This document shows, piece after piece, positions 23,339-32,850 of a stretch of DNA of 64,000 nt (its first letter is position 1; every line of letters starts with the position of its first letter). The notes beneath the pieces were generated by a model that did no database searches, had not been told where the DNA came from, and worked only from the letters and a program-made list of their open reading frames with translations. This stretch comes from Glycomyces tenuis DSM 44171 (lineage in GTDB: Bacteria; Actinomycetota; Actinomycetes; Mycobacteriales; Micromonosporaceae), in contig NZ_ATYW01000004.1 in NCBI RefSeq assembly GCF_000427885.1, positions 277,939 to 341,938 on the forward strand. The letters run 5' to 3'. The position numbers and the translations under genes were made by a program.

Positions 23339-23662
23339 GGGCCGACCATATTGGATGCCTGAGGCCGCCGCAAGCGATTAACCGGCGGCGCCCGGCCGCG
23401 CTTCGCCCGCCTTCCAGGGGATTCGTGGATCGAGATATTGACAAGCGTCATATGCGAAGACTAAACTATATTTAAGGTTTAGCGCTAAACCTAAATTGAG
23501 CAGGACTCAAGCCAGATGCACAGCAGGGACCGGCACCCACCGATCGAACGGAGCGAGCATGCATTCCCGACTCCCGAACCCGACCGACGACGCCCGGCGG
23601 CGGACCGGGCAGCGCCAGACCTCGCCGCGCGGCCTCGCCGACGGCGGCGGGAGGTGATTCCG
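23339..23662. other. Intergenic region before the GH87 gene
   Basis: 324 bases without a convincing gene. It contains an AT-rich segment around 23436-23500 with TTGACA-like sequence at 23438 and the 18-bp palindrome at 23475, and ends with GGGAGG at 23649 in front of the GH87 gene. An in-frame upstream extension from 23516 is Arg/Pro-rich and unlike a protein start. Confidence 0.6.
23475..23492. promoter_or_regulatory. LacI-type operator 1
   Basis: AGGTTTAGCGCTAAACCT, an 18-bp perfect palindrome with central GC, typical of LacI-family sites. It lies in the promoter region of the GH87 gene. Related sites are at 26733 and 27888. Confidence 0.75.
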
Positions 23663-26608
23663 ATGCGGAAGCCTCCCGTCCGCGCGGGCGCGGCCGCCCG
23701 CGCACTCTCCCCGAGCGCCCGGCGCCGCCCGCTGCGGACCGCCGTCGTGGCCTCGGCCGCGGCGATCACCGTCGCCGCGGCGCTCATGCCCCTCGCGCCG
23801 GCGGCGGCCCAAGGCCCCGACCTGGCCTCGGGCAAGCCGATCAGCGCCTCGTCCCACGTGTACGACTACACCGCGGAGAACGCCAACGACGGCGACGTCT
23901 CGACGTACTGGGAAAGCGCGCCCGGGCAGTACCCGAGCACGCTGACGGTCGAGCTCGGCGCGAACACCGAGCTCGAGCAGATCGTCGTGAAGCTGAACCC
24001 CGACCCGATCTGGGGACCGCGCACGCAGACCCTGTCGGTGCTCGGCCGGGACCAGAGCGGAGGCGAGTTCGAGACGATCGAGGAATCGGCCGACTACGCC
24101 TTCGACCCGGCCACCGGCAACACGGTGACCATCCCGGTCTCGGGGACCGCCGCCGACGTCCAGCTGCGGTTCGACGCCAACACCGGCGCCCCGGGCGGCC
24201 AGGTGGCCGAGCTCGAGGTGTACGGCACCCCGGCCCCCAATCCCGACCTGCTCGTCACCGGGCTGTCGTGGAGCCCCGAATCACCGGTCCAGACCGACGA
24301 GTTGACGCTGTCGGCCACAGTGGAGAACGCGGGCGACCTCGCGTCCCCGGCGACCGACGTCGCCCTCTTCCTCGACGGCACGCTGGTCGGCACCGCTCCC
24401 GTGGGCGAGTTGGAGGCGGGAGCGAGCACGACCGTCTCCACCGCCGTCGAACCGCGTCCGGTCGGCGAGTACGAGCTCAGCGCGGGAGTCGACCCGGACG
24501 ACGCGGTCCTCGAGCGGGACGAGGGCAACAACGCCCTCACTCACCCCGAACCGCTGGTCGTGGAGGCCATCCCGACCTCGGACCTGGCCGCCTCGGCGGT
24601 GACGTGGTCGCCGAGCAACCCTTCCGCCGGTGACATCGTCGCCTTCTCGGTCTCGCTCGAGAACCAGGGCAGCATCGACTCGGGCGAAGGGCCCCACGGC
24701 ATCACGCTGACCGTGACGAACGACGACACCGGCGAGGCGGTGGCGACGCTCTCCGGTTCGCACGGCGGCGTCCTCGCGCCGGGCGAGGCGAGCGGCCCGA
24801 TCGAGCTCGGCACCTGGACGGCGGCCGACGGCGGATACACCGTCACCGTCGAGATCGAGCCCGACGCCAACGAGCACCCGGTGCAGCAAGGCGACAACGT
24901 CAGCACCCACTCGCTCTTCATCGGCAGGGGCGCCGACATGCCCTACACGCTCGACGAGGCCGAGAACGCCGAGGTCGGCGGCGGCGCCGAGGTGGTCGGA
25001 CCCAACCGGACCGTCGGCGACCTCGCCGGCGAGGCCTCCGGACGGCAGGCCGCGGTGCTCGACGCCACCGGCGAGTACGTCGAGTTCACCACCACGACCG
25101 ACACCAACACGCTGGTCACCAGGTTCTCCATCCCCGACGCGCCCGGCGGCGGGGGCATCGACGCGACCCTGAACGTCTACGTCGACGGCGAACTGCTCCA
25201 GCCGATCGACCTGAGCTCCACGTACGCCTGGCTCTACGGCGCGGAGGCCAGCCCGAACAACTCGCCGGGCTCCGGCGCGCCGCGCCACATCTACGACGAG
25301 GCCAACGTGCTGCTCGACGAGACGATCCCCGCCGGCAGCACCATCCGGCTCCAGAAGGACGCGGAGAACGGCGCGGCCTTCTACGCGATCGACTTCATCA
25401 GCCTGGAGCAGGTCGCGCCGATGGAGAACCCCGACCCCGCCCGGTACGTCGAACCGGACGGCTTCACCCACCAGGACGTGCAGAACGCCCTGGACCGGTA
25501 CCGGATGGACACCTCGGGCGAGCTGCTCGGCGTGTACCTGCCGCCGGGGGACTACCAGACCGCGCAGAAGTTCCAGGTCCACGGGAAGGCGATCGAGATG
25601 ATCGGCGCCGGGCCCTGGTACACCAGGTTCTACGCGCCCCAGGACCAGCGCAACACCGACGTCGGCATCCGGGCGGACTCCACGGCGAACGGGTCCACCT
25701 TCTCCGGCTTCGCCTACTTCGGCAACTACGACACGCGCATCGACGGACCGGGGAAGGTCTTCGACTGGCAGAACGTCTCGGACATGACCATCGACGGCAT
25801 GTGGGTCGAGCACCAGGTCTGCATGTTCTGGGGCGCGAACATCAGCGACTCGGTGATCCAGAACTCGCGGGCCCGCAACCTGTTCGCCGACGTGCTGAAC
25901 ATGACTAACGGCAGCACGGACAACCTGGTGCGGAACGTCGAGTCCAGGGCCTCGGGGGACGACAGCTTCGCGCTGTTCGCCGCCACGGACGCGGGCGGCG
26001 GCGACCAGACCGGCAACGTGTACGAGAACCTGACCTCGCTCCTGACCTGGCGGGCCGCCGGCCTGGCCGTCTACGGCGGCTTCGGGAACACGTTCAGGAA
26101 CATCCACATCGCGGACACCCTGGTCTACTCGGGCGTCACCATCAGCTCGCTGGACTTCGGCATCCCGATGGACGGCTTCGGGGCCAGCCCGCCGACGAGC
26201 TTCGAGAACCTCTCGATCGTGCGCGCCGGCGGCCACTTCTGGGGTGAGCAGACCTTCCCGGGGATGTGGATCTTCTCGGCCGACAAGGAGTTCCAGGGCA
26301 TCCGCGTCAGCGACGTGGACATCGTGGACCCGACGTACTCGGGGATCATGTTCCAGACCAAGTACACCGGCGGCCAGCCGGAGTACCCGGTCACCGACAC
26401 GGTGTTCACCGACGTCACGATCACCGGGGCGCGGCTCAGCGGCGACGAGTTCGAGCACAAGTCCGGATTCGGCATCTGGGTTAACGAGATGCCCGAGCCG
26501 GGCCAGGGCCCGGCGGTCGGCTCGGTGACCTTCCACAATCTCCAGATGAGCGGCAACCACCAGGACATCGAGAACACGACCGACACCTTCGAGATCATCA
26601 TCGAATAG
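23663..26608 (+). CDS. Secreted GH87 alpha-1,3-glucanase (mutanase/mycodextranase)
   Basis: 981 residues. Signal peptide about 1-51 (RRRPLRTAVVASAAAITVAAA...APAAAQ); a discoidin-like F5/8C domain about 52-190 (SASSHVYDYTAENANDGDVS); two CARDB-type repeats starting near 193 and 302 (DLLVTGLSWSPESPVQTDE, DLAASAVTWSPSNPSAGDI); a CBM35-like domain from about 426 (YTLDEAENAEVGGGAEV); and a beta-helix catalytic domain from about 587. Catalytic Asp are D743 (FADVLNMTNGS) and D766/D767 (SGDDSFALF); spacings of 23 and 24 match those of the characterised GH87 enzyme Agl-FH1 (D1045/D1068/D1069). It should cut alpha-1,3-glucan such as fungal cell wall or dental mutan. GGGAGG precedes ATG 23663. Regulated probably by the LacI gene downstream. 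Confidence 0.93.
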   Translation: MRKPPVRAGAAARALSPSARRRPLRTAVVASAAAITVAAALMPLAPAAAQGPDLASGKPISASSHVYDYTAENANDGDVSTYWESAPGQYPSTLTVELGANTELEQIVVKLNPDPIWGPRTQTLSVLGRDQSGGEFETIEESADYAFDPATGNTVTIPVSGTAADVQLRFDANTGAPGGQVAELEVYGTPAPNPDLLVTGLSWSPESPVQTDELTLSATVENAGDLASPATDVALFLDGTLVGTAPVGELEAGASTTVSTAVEPRPVGEYELSAGVDPDDAVLERDEGNNALTHPEPLVVEAIPTSDLAASAVTWSPSNPSAGDIVAFSVSLENQGSIDSGEGPHGITLTVTNDDTGEAVATLSGSHGGVLAPGEASGPIELGTWTAADGGYTVTVEIEPDANEHPVQQGDNVSTHSLFIGRGADMPYTLDEAENAEVGGGAEVVGPNRTVGDLAGEASGRQAAVLDATGEYVEFTTTTDTNTLVTRFSIPDAPGGGGIDATLNVYVDGELLQPIDLSSTYAWLYGAEASPNNSPGSGAPRHIYDEANVLLDETIPAGSTIRLQKDAENGAAFYAIDFISLEQVAPMENPDPARYVEPDGFTHQDVQNALDRYRMDTSGELLGVYLPPGDYQTAQKFQVHGKAIEMIGAGPWYTRFYAPQDQRNTDVGIRADSTANGSTFSGFAYFGNYDTRIDGPGKVFDWQNVSDMTIDGMWVEHQVCMFWGANISDSVIQNSRARNLFADVLNMTNGSTDNLVRNVESRASGDDSFALFAATDAGGGDQTGNVYENLTSLLTWRAAGLAVYGGFGNTFRNIHIADTLVYSGVTISSLDFGIPMDGFGASPPTSFENLSIVRAGGHFWGEQTFPGMWIFSADKEFQGIRVSDVDIVDPTYSGIMFQTKYTGGQPEYPVTDTVFTDVTITGARLSGDEFEHKSGFGIWVNEMPEPGQGPAVGSVTFHNLQMSGNHQDIENTTDTFEIIIE

Positions 26609-26611
26609 CGA

Positions 26612-26652
26612 GCGGGCGCTCGGGCCGGAGGAGCACCGGCCCGAGCGCCCGC
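26612..26652 (+). terminator. Hairpin terminator after GH87 gene
   Basis: 17-bp perfect stem beginning GCGGGCGCTCGGGCCGG with a 7-base loop, 3 bases after the stop codon. Confidence 0.8.
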
Positions 26653-26732
26653 CCCGCCTCGGTCCGCCGAGACCGCTCGGGCACCGACGCGCCGAGCCGC
26701 GCGCAGCGGCTCGGCGCGGTTGACCGCCCGAA

Positions 26733-26750
26733 GGTTTTATGCTTAAAATC
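26733..26750. promoter_or_regulatory. LacI-type operator 2
   Basis: On the minus strand GATTTTAAGCATAAAACC; the first ten bases equal those of operator 3. It precedes the LacI gene by 80 bases and suggests autoregulation. Confidence 0.65.
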
Positions 26751-26830
26751 GCCGACGGCGCCCCACCGGACGCGGCGCCGTGCCCCGAACGTCGGGACCG
26801 CGCCGAACCACACGGAACGGAGGACGGCGG

Positions 26831-27871
26831 ATGAGCGACCGGTCGTCCCCCGCGCGGCGGAAGGCGAGCATGGCGGACGTCGCCGAGCTCGCCGGCGTCT
26901 CGGCGATGACGGTCTCGAACGTCATCAACCGGCCGGAGGTCGTCTCCGAGGCCACCCGCGGGAAGGTCCACGCCGCGATGCGCGAACTGCGCTACCGCAA
27001 CAACCTGGTCGCCCGCAGCCTCAGGCTCGCGCAACCGAGGCAGATCGGCTACGTGCTCCCCGAGCAGGACCCCGTCGGCAACCAGTACATGGACACCTTC
27101 CTCCACGATCTCGCCGCGGGCTGCCAGGCCGCGGACCGCAACCTCACCCTCATCACCGAGCGGGACACCGAGGCCCTCATGGCGGCCTGCGAGGACCTGT
27201 ACTTCGGCCAGTCCGCGGCCGGATTCATCATCTCCAATGTCGAATCAGCTGATCCGCGGCCCGTCGAACTGCACCGGCGCGACATCCCGTTCGCGGCCTA
27301 CGGCCGCACCGACGAGGCCTTCGCGAGCCCGTGGAGCTGGGTCGAGGGCGACGCCGCGCTCGGCATCGAGACCGCCGTCGACCACGTCGCCGAACGCGGG
27401 CACCGGGAGCTGGCCTTCGTGGGCGCCGACCCCGCCAGCGTCACCATGGCCCAGCGCGAGACCGGCTACCGCGCGGCCTGCCGGCGCCTGGGGCTCACCC
27501 GATCGCTCGCCTCGGGCCGGATCATCGCCTGCGCCACCGACGTGGCCTCCGGCTTCCGAGCCGCCACGGACCTGCTCGGCTCGTCCTCGCCGCCGACCGC
27601 GATCCTCTGCATGTCCGACCCCCTCGCGGCGGGCGCCGTCATCGCGCTCCAGAGCCGGGGCCTCGCACCGGGCAGGGACGTGGCCGTCACCGGCTACGAC
27701 GACACGCCGCTGACCTCGTTCGGCACGGTGGGCATCACCTCGATCCGGCAGGCCTCGGCGGCGATCGCCGCCGAACTGGTCCGCCTCATCGTCGACCGGC
27801 CCGAGACCCCCGAGCACCTGCTGCTGCCGCCCGCGCTCGTCGCGCGCTCCAGCACCGACCCCGGCTCATGA
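26831..27871 (+). CDS. LacI-family transcriptional regulator
   Basis: 346 residues. The N-terminal helix-turn-helix ASMADVAELAGVSAMTVSNVINRPEVVSEATRGKV and the hinge YRNNLVARSLRLAQPRQIGYV are LacI-type; the rest is a periplasmic-binding-like sugar domain ending in VTGYDDTPLTSF...TSIRQ. GGAGGACGGCGG precedes ATG 26831. It stands between the GH87 glucanase and the ThuA/Gfo operon, each with a LacI-type operator upstream, so it probably releases both when a sugar from the glucan appears. The sugar ligand cannot be read. Confidence 0.92.
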   Translation: MSDRSSPARRKASMADVAELAGVSAMTVSNVINRPEVVSEATRGKVHAAMRELRYRNNLVARSLRLAQPRQIGYVLPEQDPVGNQYMDTFLHDLAAGCQAADRNLTLITERDTEALMAACEDLYFGQSAAGFIISNVESADPRPVELHRRDIPFAAYGRTDEAFASPWSWVEGDAALGIETAVDHVAERGHRELAFVGADPASVTMAQRETGYRAACRRLGLTRSLASGRIIACATDVASGFRAATDLLGSSSPPTAILCMSDPLAAGAVIALQSRGLAPGRDVAVTGYDDTPLTSFGTVGITSIRQASAAIAAELVRLIVDRPETPEHLLLPPALVARSSTDPGS

Positions 27872-27887
27872 CCGGCGCCGCCGCGCG

Positions 27888-27905
27888 GATTTTAAGCTCA
27901 CAAAC
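27888..27905. promoter_or_regulatory. LacI-type operator 3
   Basis: GATTTTAAGCTCACAAAC, 34 bases before the ThuA gene. The left half equals operator 2; the right half is degenerate. Confidence 0.6.
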
Positions 27906-27939
27906 CCCGAACACCCCATAACAGAAGGAGAAACAGGAA

Positions 27940-28710
27940 ATGGACAAGCAAGCGATCCGCGTCGTCGTGTGGGGCGAGAACCGGCACGAGCAGCTCGAGC
28001 CGTCCGTGGCCGAACGCTACCCGGACGGCATGCACGGCGCCATCGCGAAAGGCGCGGGCGAGTGGCTCGGCGACAAGGCGAGCATCACCACCCACACCCT
28101 CGACGAGCCCGAGCACGGACTGACCGCCGAGGTCCTGGCCGAGACCGACGTGCTCGTCTGGTGGGGCCACGCGGCCCACCACGAGGTCGACGACGAGGTC
28201 GTCGAGCGCGTCCACCGGCACGTCCTCGCCGGCATGGGACTGGTCGTGCTCCACTCCGGGCACTGGTCCAAGATCTTCGTCAAGCTCATGGGCACCACCT
28301 GCACGCTGCGCTGGCGCTCAGAGCACGACCGCGAACTGGTGTGGACGGTGAACCCGCAGCACCCCATCGCCCGCGGCATCCCGAACCCGATCGTCATCCC
28401 TGAGCAGGAGATGTACGGCGAGTACTTCGACGTGCCCACCCCGGACGAGCTCGTCTTCATCAGCGGCTTCAGCGGCGGCGAGGTCTTCCGCAGCGGCATG
28501 ACCTACCGCCGCGGCTTCGGCCGGATCTTCTACTTCAGCCCCGGCGACCAGGACTACCCCGTCTACCACCACCCGGATGTGAACCACGTGATCGCCAACG
28601 GCATCGAATGGGCCCGGCCCGACCGGGAACGCGAGACGCCCACGCTGCTGCGCTACGAGACCGACGACTTCTTCAACGGCCACGGCTACCGGGGAGCGTT
28701 CGAGCGATGA
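27940..28710 (+). CDS. ThuA-domain protein
   Basis: 256 residues, class I glutamine amidotransferase-like fold of the ThuA (trehalose utilisation) family. Motifs: [62 protein letters not shown], and [24 protein letters not shown]. The usual amidotransferase Cys is absent, as in the family. In rhizobia ThuA works with the dehydrogenase ThuB to make and use 3-keto disaccharides; here two Gfo/Idh/MocA genes follow with 4-base overlaps. AGAAGGAGAAACAG precedes ATG 27940. First gene of a three-gene operon. Confidence 0.9.
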   Translation: MDKQAIRVVVWGENRHEQLEPSVAERYPDGMHGAIAKGAGEWLGDKASITTHTLDEPEHGLTAEVLAETDVLVWWGHAAHHEVDDEVVERVHRHVLAGMGLVVLHSGHWSKIFVKLMGTTCTLRWRSEHDRELVWTVNPQHPIARGIPNPIVIPEQEMYGEYFDVPTPDELVFISGFSGGEVFRSGMTYRRGFGRIFYFSPGDQDYPVYHHPDVNHVIANGIEWARPDRERETPTLLRYETDDFFNGHGYRGAFER

Positions 28711-29822
28711 GCTTCCGCACCATCGAGACCGAAGGGCCCGTGCGCCTCGTCGTGGTCGGCGCCGGCGGCATGGGCCGGGCCTGGGCCCGCACCATCCGGG
28801 ACAGCGGGGACGCCGAGCTCGTCGGCATCGCCGACCTCTCGTCCGCCGCCGCCGAAGCGGCCGCGGCCGAGACCGGCGTCCCCGGCCTCGCGCTGGGGTC
28901 CGACGCGGTCGGACTCGCCCGCCGCACCGGCGCGGACGCCATCGTGAACGCCACCGTCCCCGAGGCGCACCACCCGGTCACGGCGGCGGCGCTCCGGGCG
29001 GGCCTGCCGGTGCTGGGGGAGAAGCCCGTCGCCGCCAGCGTCGCCGAGGGCCTCTCCCTCGCCGCGACGGCCGAGCACACCGGGCGGCTGTTCATGGTCA
29101 GCCAGTCCCGCCGCTACCACCACTCGCTCCACCGGGCCAAACGGCGGCTCGAGACGCTCGGCGCCGTCGGCGTCGTCGCGGTCGACTTCTACAAGGCCCC
29201 GCACTTCGGCGGCTTCCGCGACGAGATGGCGAGCCCGCTCCTGCTCGACATGGCCATCCACCAGTTCGACATGGCCCGCTTCCTGCTCGACGCCGACCCC
29301 GTCTCGGTCTCCTGCGAGGAGTACAACCCGCCGTGGAGCTGGTACGCCGGCGACGCGGCCGCCACCGCGGTCTTCGCGATGGAGGGCGGCGCCCGTTTCG
29401 TCTTCAACGGCAGCTGGTGCAGCCCCGGCCTCGAGACCTCCTGGAACGGCTCCTGGCGGATCTCGGCCGAGCGCGGCACCGTGCTGTGGGACGGCGAGGG
29501 CGAACCCCGCGCCGAGCCGGACGAGCCGGGGCCGAGCGCCGACGACCCCGGCCGGGAGATCGCCGGATCGCTGCGCGAGTTCCTCGCGGCCCTGCGCACC
29601 GGCCGGGAACCCATGGGGCGCGTGCACGCCAACGTCATGAGCCTCGCTATGGTCGAGGCCGCGATACAGAGCGCGTCGCAAGGGAAGCGGGTCGCGATCG
29701 ACGACGTCCTCGCCCGCTCCCACGAGGCGGCGCTCGCCGCCGAGCGCGACGCCGACGCGCTCGCCGTCATGAAAGCCTGGCCATCCGTCCGCGATGCCCT
29801 GAGCCAGAAGGAGCCGCAATGA
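28707..29822 (+). CDS. Gfo/Idh/MocA-family oxidoreductase 1
   Basis: 371 residues. NAD site [17 protein letters not shown] and the EKP motif [12 protein letters not shown] with downstream [17 protein letters not shown] (D-x-x-x-H pattern) are typical of sugar dehydrogenases of this family. Start overlaps the ThuA stop (ATGA) and its own stop overlaps the next gene. It probably oxidises or reduces a sugar, for example to a 3-keto sugar, in line with ThuA next to it. Substrate unknown. Confidence 0.9.
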   Translation: MSFRTIETEGPVRLVVVGAGGMGRAWARTIRDSGDAELVGIADLSSAAAEAAAAETGVPGLALGSDAVGLARRTGADAIVNATVPEAHHPVTAAALRAGLPVLGEKPVAASVAEGLSLAATAEHTGRLFMVSQSRRYHHSLHRAKRRLETLGAVGVVAVDFYKAPHFGGFRDEMASPLLLDMAIHQFDMARFLLDADPVSVSCEEYNPPWSWYAGDAAATAVFAMEGGARFVFNGSWCSPGLETSWNGSWRISAERGTVLWDGEGEPRAEPDEPGPSADDPGREIAGSLREFLAALRTGREPMGRVHANVMSLAMVEAAIQSASQGKRVAIDDVLARSHEAALAAERDADALAVMKAWPSVRDALSQKEPQ

Positions 29823-30988
29823 GCGAAACCGAGTCCCTCAGAGTCGGCATGATCGGCTACGCCTTCATGGGCGCGGCCCACTCGCACGCGTGGCGGACCG
29901 CGCCGCGCTTCTTCGATCTGCCGCTCGCACCGCGCATGACCGCGGTCGCCGGGCGCGACCCCGAACGGGTCGCCGCCGCGGCGGCGAAGCTCGGCTGGGA
30001 TTCGGCCGAGACCGACTGGCGCCGCCTGATCGAGCGGGACGACATCGACCTGATCGACATCTGCGTCCCCGGCGACCTGCACGCCGAGATCGCGATCGCC
30101 GCGCTCGAGGCCGGCAAGCACGTGCTGTGCGAGAAGCCCCTGGCGAACTCGGTGGCCGAGGCCGAGCGGATGACCGCCGCCGCCGAGGCCGCCGCGCCCG
30201 GAGCGGTCGCGATGTGCGGTTTCAGCTACCGCCGCACGCCCGCGCTCTCGCTCGCGAAACGCCTGGTCGAATCCGGCGCGCTCGGGCGGATCCGCCACGT
30301 GCGCGCCCAGTACCTCCAGGACTGGCTCACCGACGAGAACGCGCCCCTGACCTGGAGGCTCGACAAGTCGAAGTCCGGTTCGGGCTCGCTGGGCGACATC
30401 GGCGCGCACATCATCGACGCCGCCCAGTGGATCGCCGGGCAGCACGTCACCGGCGTCTCGGCGATGCTCGAGACCTTCGTCGCCGAGCGCCCCGTCGGCG
30501 GGGACTTCGTGGGCCTGGGCGGCCACGGCGGCGCCGACGGGCCCCGCGGCCCGGTGACCGTGGACGACGCCGCGATGTTCACCGCCCGCTTCGAGGGCGG
30601 CGCGGTCGGCGTCTTCGAGGCCACCCGGTTCGCGCTCGGACGCAAGAACGCGATGCGGCTCGAACTCAACGGCTCGAAGGCGTCCCTCGCGTTCGACTTC
30701 GAGGACATGAACTCGCTGTGGTTCTACGACTCGGCCGAGGAGCCCGACGCCGGTTTCCGCCGCATCCAGGCCACCGAACCCGAGCACCCGTACACGGGCA
30801 ACTGGTGGCCGGTGGGGCACGGGCTCGGCTACGAGCACGCCTTCACCCACCAGGTCGTCGACCTCGTCGAGGCGATCGCGAACCGCGAACAGCCCGCCCC
30901 CTCGTTCGCCGACGCGCTCCGCGTCCAGCGCGTCCTGGAGGCGGTCGAGGCGAGCGCCGCGGACCAGAGCCGCTGGACGGAGGTCTGA
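29819..30988 (+). CDS. Gfo/Idh/MocA-family oxidoreductase 2
   Basis: 389 residues. NAD site VGMIGYAFMGAAHSHAW, EKP motif CEKPLANSVAEA, and GSGSLGDIGAHIIDAAQWIAG with the catalytic Asp/His region. Contains the segment YTGNWWPVGHGLGYEHAFTHQ seen in inositol/sugar dehydrogenase relatives. ATGA overlap with gene 1 of the family. Two such enzymes plus ThuA suggest a short pathway that converts a sugar through a keto form. A hairpin terminator follows 23 bases after the stop. Confidence 0.9.
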   Translation: MSETESLRVGMIGYAFMGAAHSHAWRTAPRFFDLPLAPRMTAVAGRDPERVAAAAAKLGWDSAETDWRRLIERDDIDLIDICVPGDLHAEIAIAALEAGKHVLCEKPLANSVAEAERMTAAAEAAAPGAVAMCGFSYRRTPALSLAKRLVESGALGRIRHVRAQYLQDWLTDENAPLTWRLDKSKSGSGSLGDIGAHIIDAAQWIAGQHVTGVSAMLETFVAERPVGGDFVGLGGHGGADGPRGPVTVDDAAMFTARFEGGAVGVFEATRFALGRKNAMRLELNGSKASLAFDFEDMNSLWFYDSAEEPDAGFRRIQATEPEHPYTGNWWPVGHGLGYEHAFTHQVVDLVEAIANREQPAPSFADALRVQRVLEAVEASAADQSRWTEV

Positions 30989-31011
30989 GCCCGGCTCCGA
31001 CCGCGCCGAAC

Positions 31012-31041
31012 GGGGCCCGGCCGCATTCGCGGCCGGGCCCC
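31012..31041 (+). terminator. Hairpin terminator after sugar operon
   Basis: 13-bp perfect stem GGGGCCCGGCCGC / GCGGCCGGGCCCC with loop ATTC. Confidence 0.8.
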
Positions 31042-31124
31042 GCCGCTCGGTTTTCCGCCGCCTCCTGCCGGGTACGCCCCCCGGACGCGAGCCCGCCGAG
31101 GCCGTGGTGAAGGAGACGAGCGAC

Positions 31125-32036
31125 ATGGCGCCGCAGACCGTTCACATCGCCGACCACGACATCAAGGTGTCCAAGCTCGACAAGGAGTTCTACCCCGACG
31201 ACCACTTCAGCAAGGGCGACGTGATCGACCACTACCGGGCCGTCGCCGAGGCGATGGTCCCGCACCTGGCCGGCCGCCCGCTGACCATGCGCCGCTACCC
31301 CGACGGCATCGACGCCGACGGCTTCTTCCAGAAGGACGCCTCGGACTACTTCCCCGACTGGCTGCGCGTCGTCGAGGTGCCCCAGCGCGGCGGCGGCACG
31401 GTCGGCCACGTGGTGTGCGACGACGCCGCCGCGCTGGTGTACCTGGCCAACCAGGCCACCATCGAGTTCCACGTCGGCCCGGCCACGGTCGACGAGCTGG
31501 AACGCCCCGACCGGCTGGTGATCGACATCGACCCGCCGCCCGGCGTCCCGACGGCCGTGCTGCACGAGGTCGCCCGCCGGGTGCGGGACCTGTACAGCGA
31601 GGTGGGGCTCGTCCCGTTCACGCAGGCCACCGGCGGGCGCGGCTACCACGTGGTCGCGCCGCTGGACCGCTCGGCCGACTTCGAGTTCGTCCGCGAGCTG
31701 GCCGACGGCATCGCCGACCGCCTCGCCGCGCGCGATCCCGAGCTCCTGACCACCGCGCAGCGCAAGCAGCGCCGCGGCGACCGGATCTTCCTCGACGCGG
31801 GCCGCAACGCCTACGGCCAGACGTTCATCGCCCCGTACTCGCTGCGCGCCCGGCCCGGCGCCGCGGTGGCCACCCCGCTGGACTGGGGCGAGCTCGGCCG
31901 CTCGGCCCCCGACCGCCACACCGCCGCGACGATCCGCAGGCGCCTGGCGCGCAAGGCCGACCCGTGGGCGGACATCGACGAGCACGCCGCCGCCCCGGCC
32001 GCCGCCCGGGACCGCCTGGACGCCCTCGACACTTAG
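31125..32036 (+). CDS. Stand-alone LigD-type polymerase domain (primase-polymerase)
   Basis: 303 residues, the length of a single LigD polymerase (PolDom) domain. Visible are the N-terminal VSKLDKEFYPDDHFSKGDVIDHY, the metal-binding DIDPP in LVIDIDPPPGVP, GRGYHVVAPL, and FLDAGRNAYGQTFIAPYSLRARPGAAVATPLDW, all hallmarks of the family. In multi-domain LigD this part fills gaps in non-homologous end joining with NTPs. No Ku or ligase gene is near in the window. ATG 31125 is chosen because AAGGAGACGAG lies upstream; GTG 31104 is an alternative. Confidence 0.92.
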   Translation: MAPQTVHIADHDIKVSKLDKEFYPDDHFSKGDVIDHYRAVAEAMVPHLAGRPLTMRRYPDGIDADGFFQKDASDYFPDWLRVVEVPQRGGGTVGHVVCDDAAALVYLANQATIEFHVGPATVDELERPDRLVIDIDPPPGVPTAVLHEVARRVRDLYSEVGLVPFTQATGGRGYHVVAPLDRSADFEFVRELADGIADRLAARDPELLTTAQRKQRRGDRIFLDAGRNAYGQTFIAPYSLRARPGAAVATPLDWGELGRSAPDRHTAATIRRRLARKADPWADIDEHAAAPAAARDRLDALDT

Positions 32037-32040
32037 GGGC

Positions 32041-32775
32041 TCAGCCGAGCGGGACGCCCGTGTACGCCTCGAGCCGCTCGATCAGCTCGTGCTGGAAGTC
32101 CGGATCGGAGGCGGCCGGATGCGAGCGGGCGATCCGCCGGTGGTGCCAGTAGCCGCCGGTGCGAGGCGTGATCGCGCCGTCGGGGGCGGAGGCGAGCCAC
32201 GCCTGGGTCCGGTGGCCCTCTTCGAGGTCGTCGGGGGCGCCCGGGCCGCCCATCCGCGTGGGCACCCAGCCGGGGTCCACCACGTGCGCGACGGTGTCGG
32301 CCCAGCGGCGCGCCACTGCGAACGCGAGCGTGGTGACGTAGAGCTTGCTGTCCTCGTACGCGCCCGGACGTGCGCGCGAGTCGCCGAAGTCGATCGAGCC
32401 CAGCTCGGTGGATCCGGAACGGTGGTAGCCGCTGCTGAGGTAGATCAGCCGCCGAGGCTTGGCCATCGCGGCGGTCAGGAGGTAGGGCGCGACGGTGTTG
32501 ACCTGGAGCGCGCCCGGGGCGCGGTAGACCCCGGCGTTGTGGATCACCGCGTCGAAGCGTCCGAAGCGGTCGGCCTGCCCGGCCATCGCGAGCGTCTCGT
32601 CCATTCGCGACAGGTCGCCGTAGACGGCCCCGCCCATGCGCTCGAGGACGGACCGGTCGGGGAATCGGTCGCGGCCGCGCGCGTGCACCACGACCTCATG
32701 CCCCTCCTCGGCCAGCGCCTGGGCGGCGGCCAGGCCGAGCCCGGTCGAGGCCCCGGTGACCAGGATGCGCGGCAT
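32041..32775 (-). CDS. Short-chain dehydrogenase
   Basis: 244 residues. TGASTGLGLAAAQALA is the cofactor motif; NAG is in VIHNAGVYR, catalytic Ser in LIYLSSGYHRSG, and the Tyr-x-x-x-Lys is YEDSK. The C-terminal part DLEEGHRTQAWLAS fits the family of atypical SDRs. It converges with the polymerase gene (4-base gap) and is the last of the minus genes here. Substrate unknown. Confidence 0.85.
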   Translation of the reverse strand: MPRILVTGASTGLGLAAAQALAEEGHEVVVHARGRDRFPDRSVLERMGGAVYGDLSRMDETLAMAGQADRFGRFDAVIHNAGVYRAPGALQVNTVAPYLLTAAMAKPRRLIYLSSGYHRSGSTELGSIDFGDSRARPGAYEDSKLYVTTLAFAVARRWADTVAHVVDPGWVPTRMGGPGAPDDLEEGHRTQAWLASAPDGAITPRTGGYWHHRRIARSHPAASDPDFQHELIERLEAYTGVPLG

Positions 32776-32850
32776 GCGTGAAGTCCTTCCGGTCCGAGTG
32801 TGCAAGCCGAAGGTACCGGACGGTCCGGCTCCCCGGCGACCGCCAGAGCC

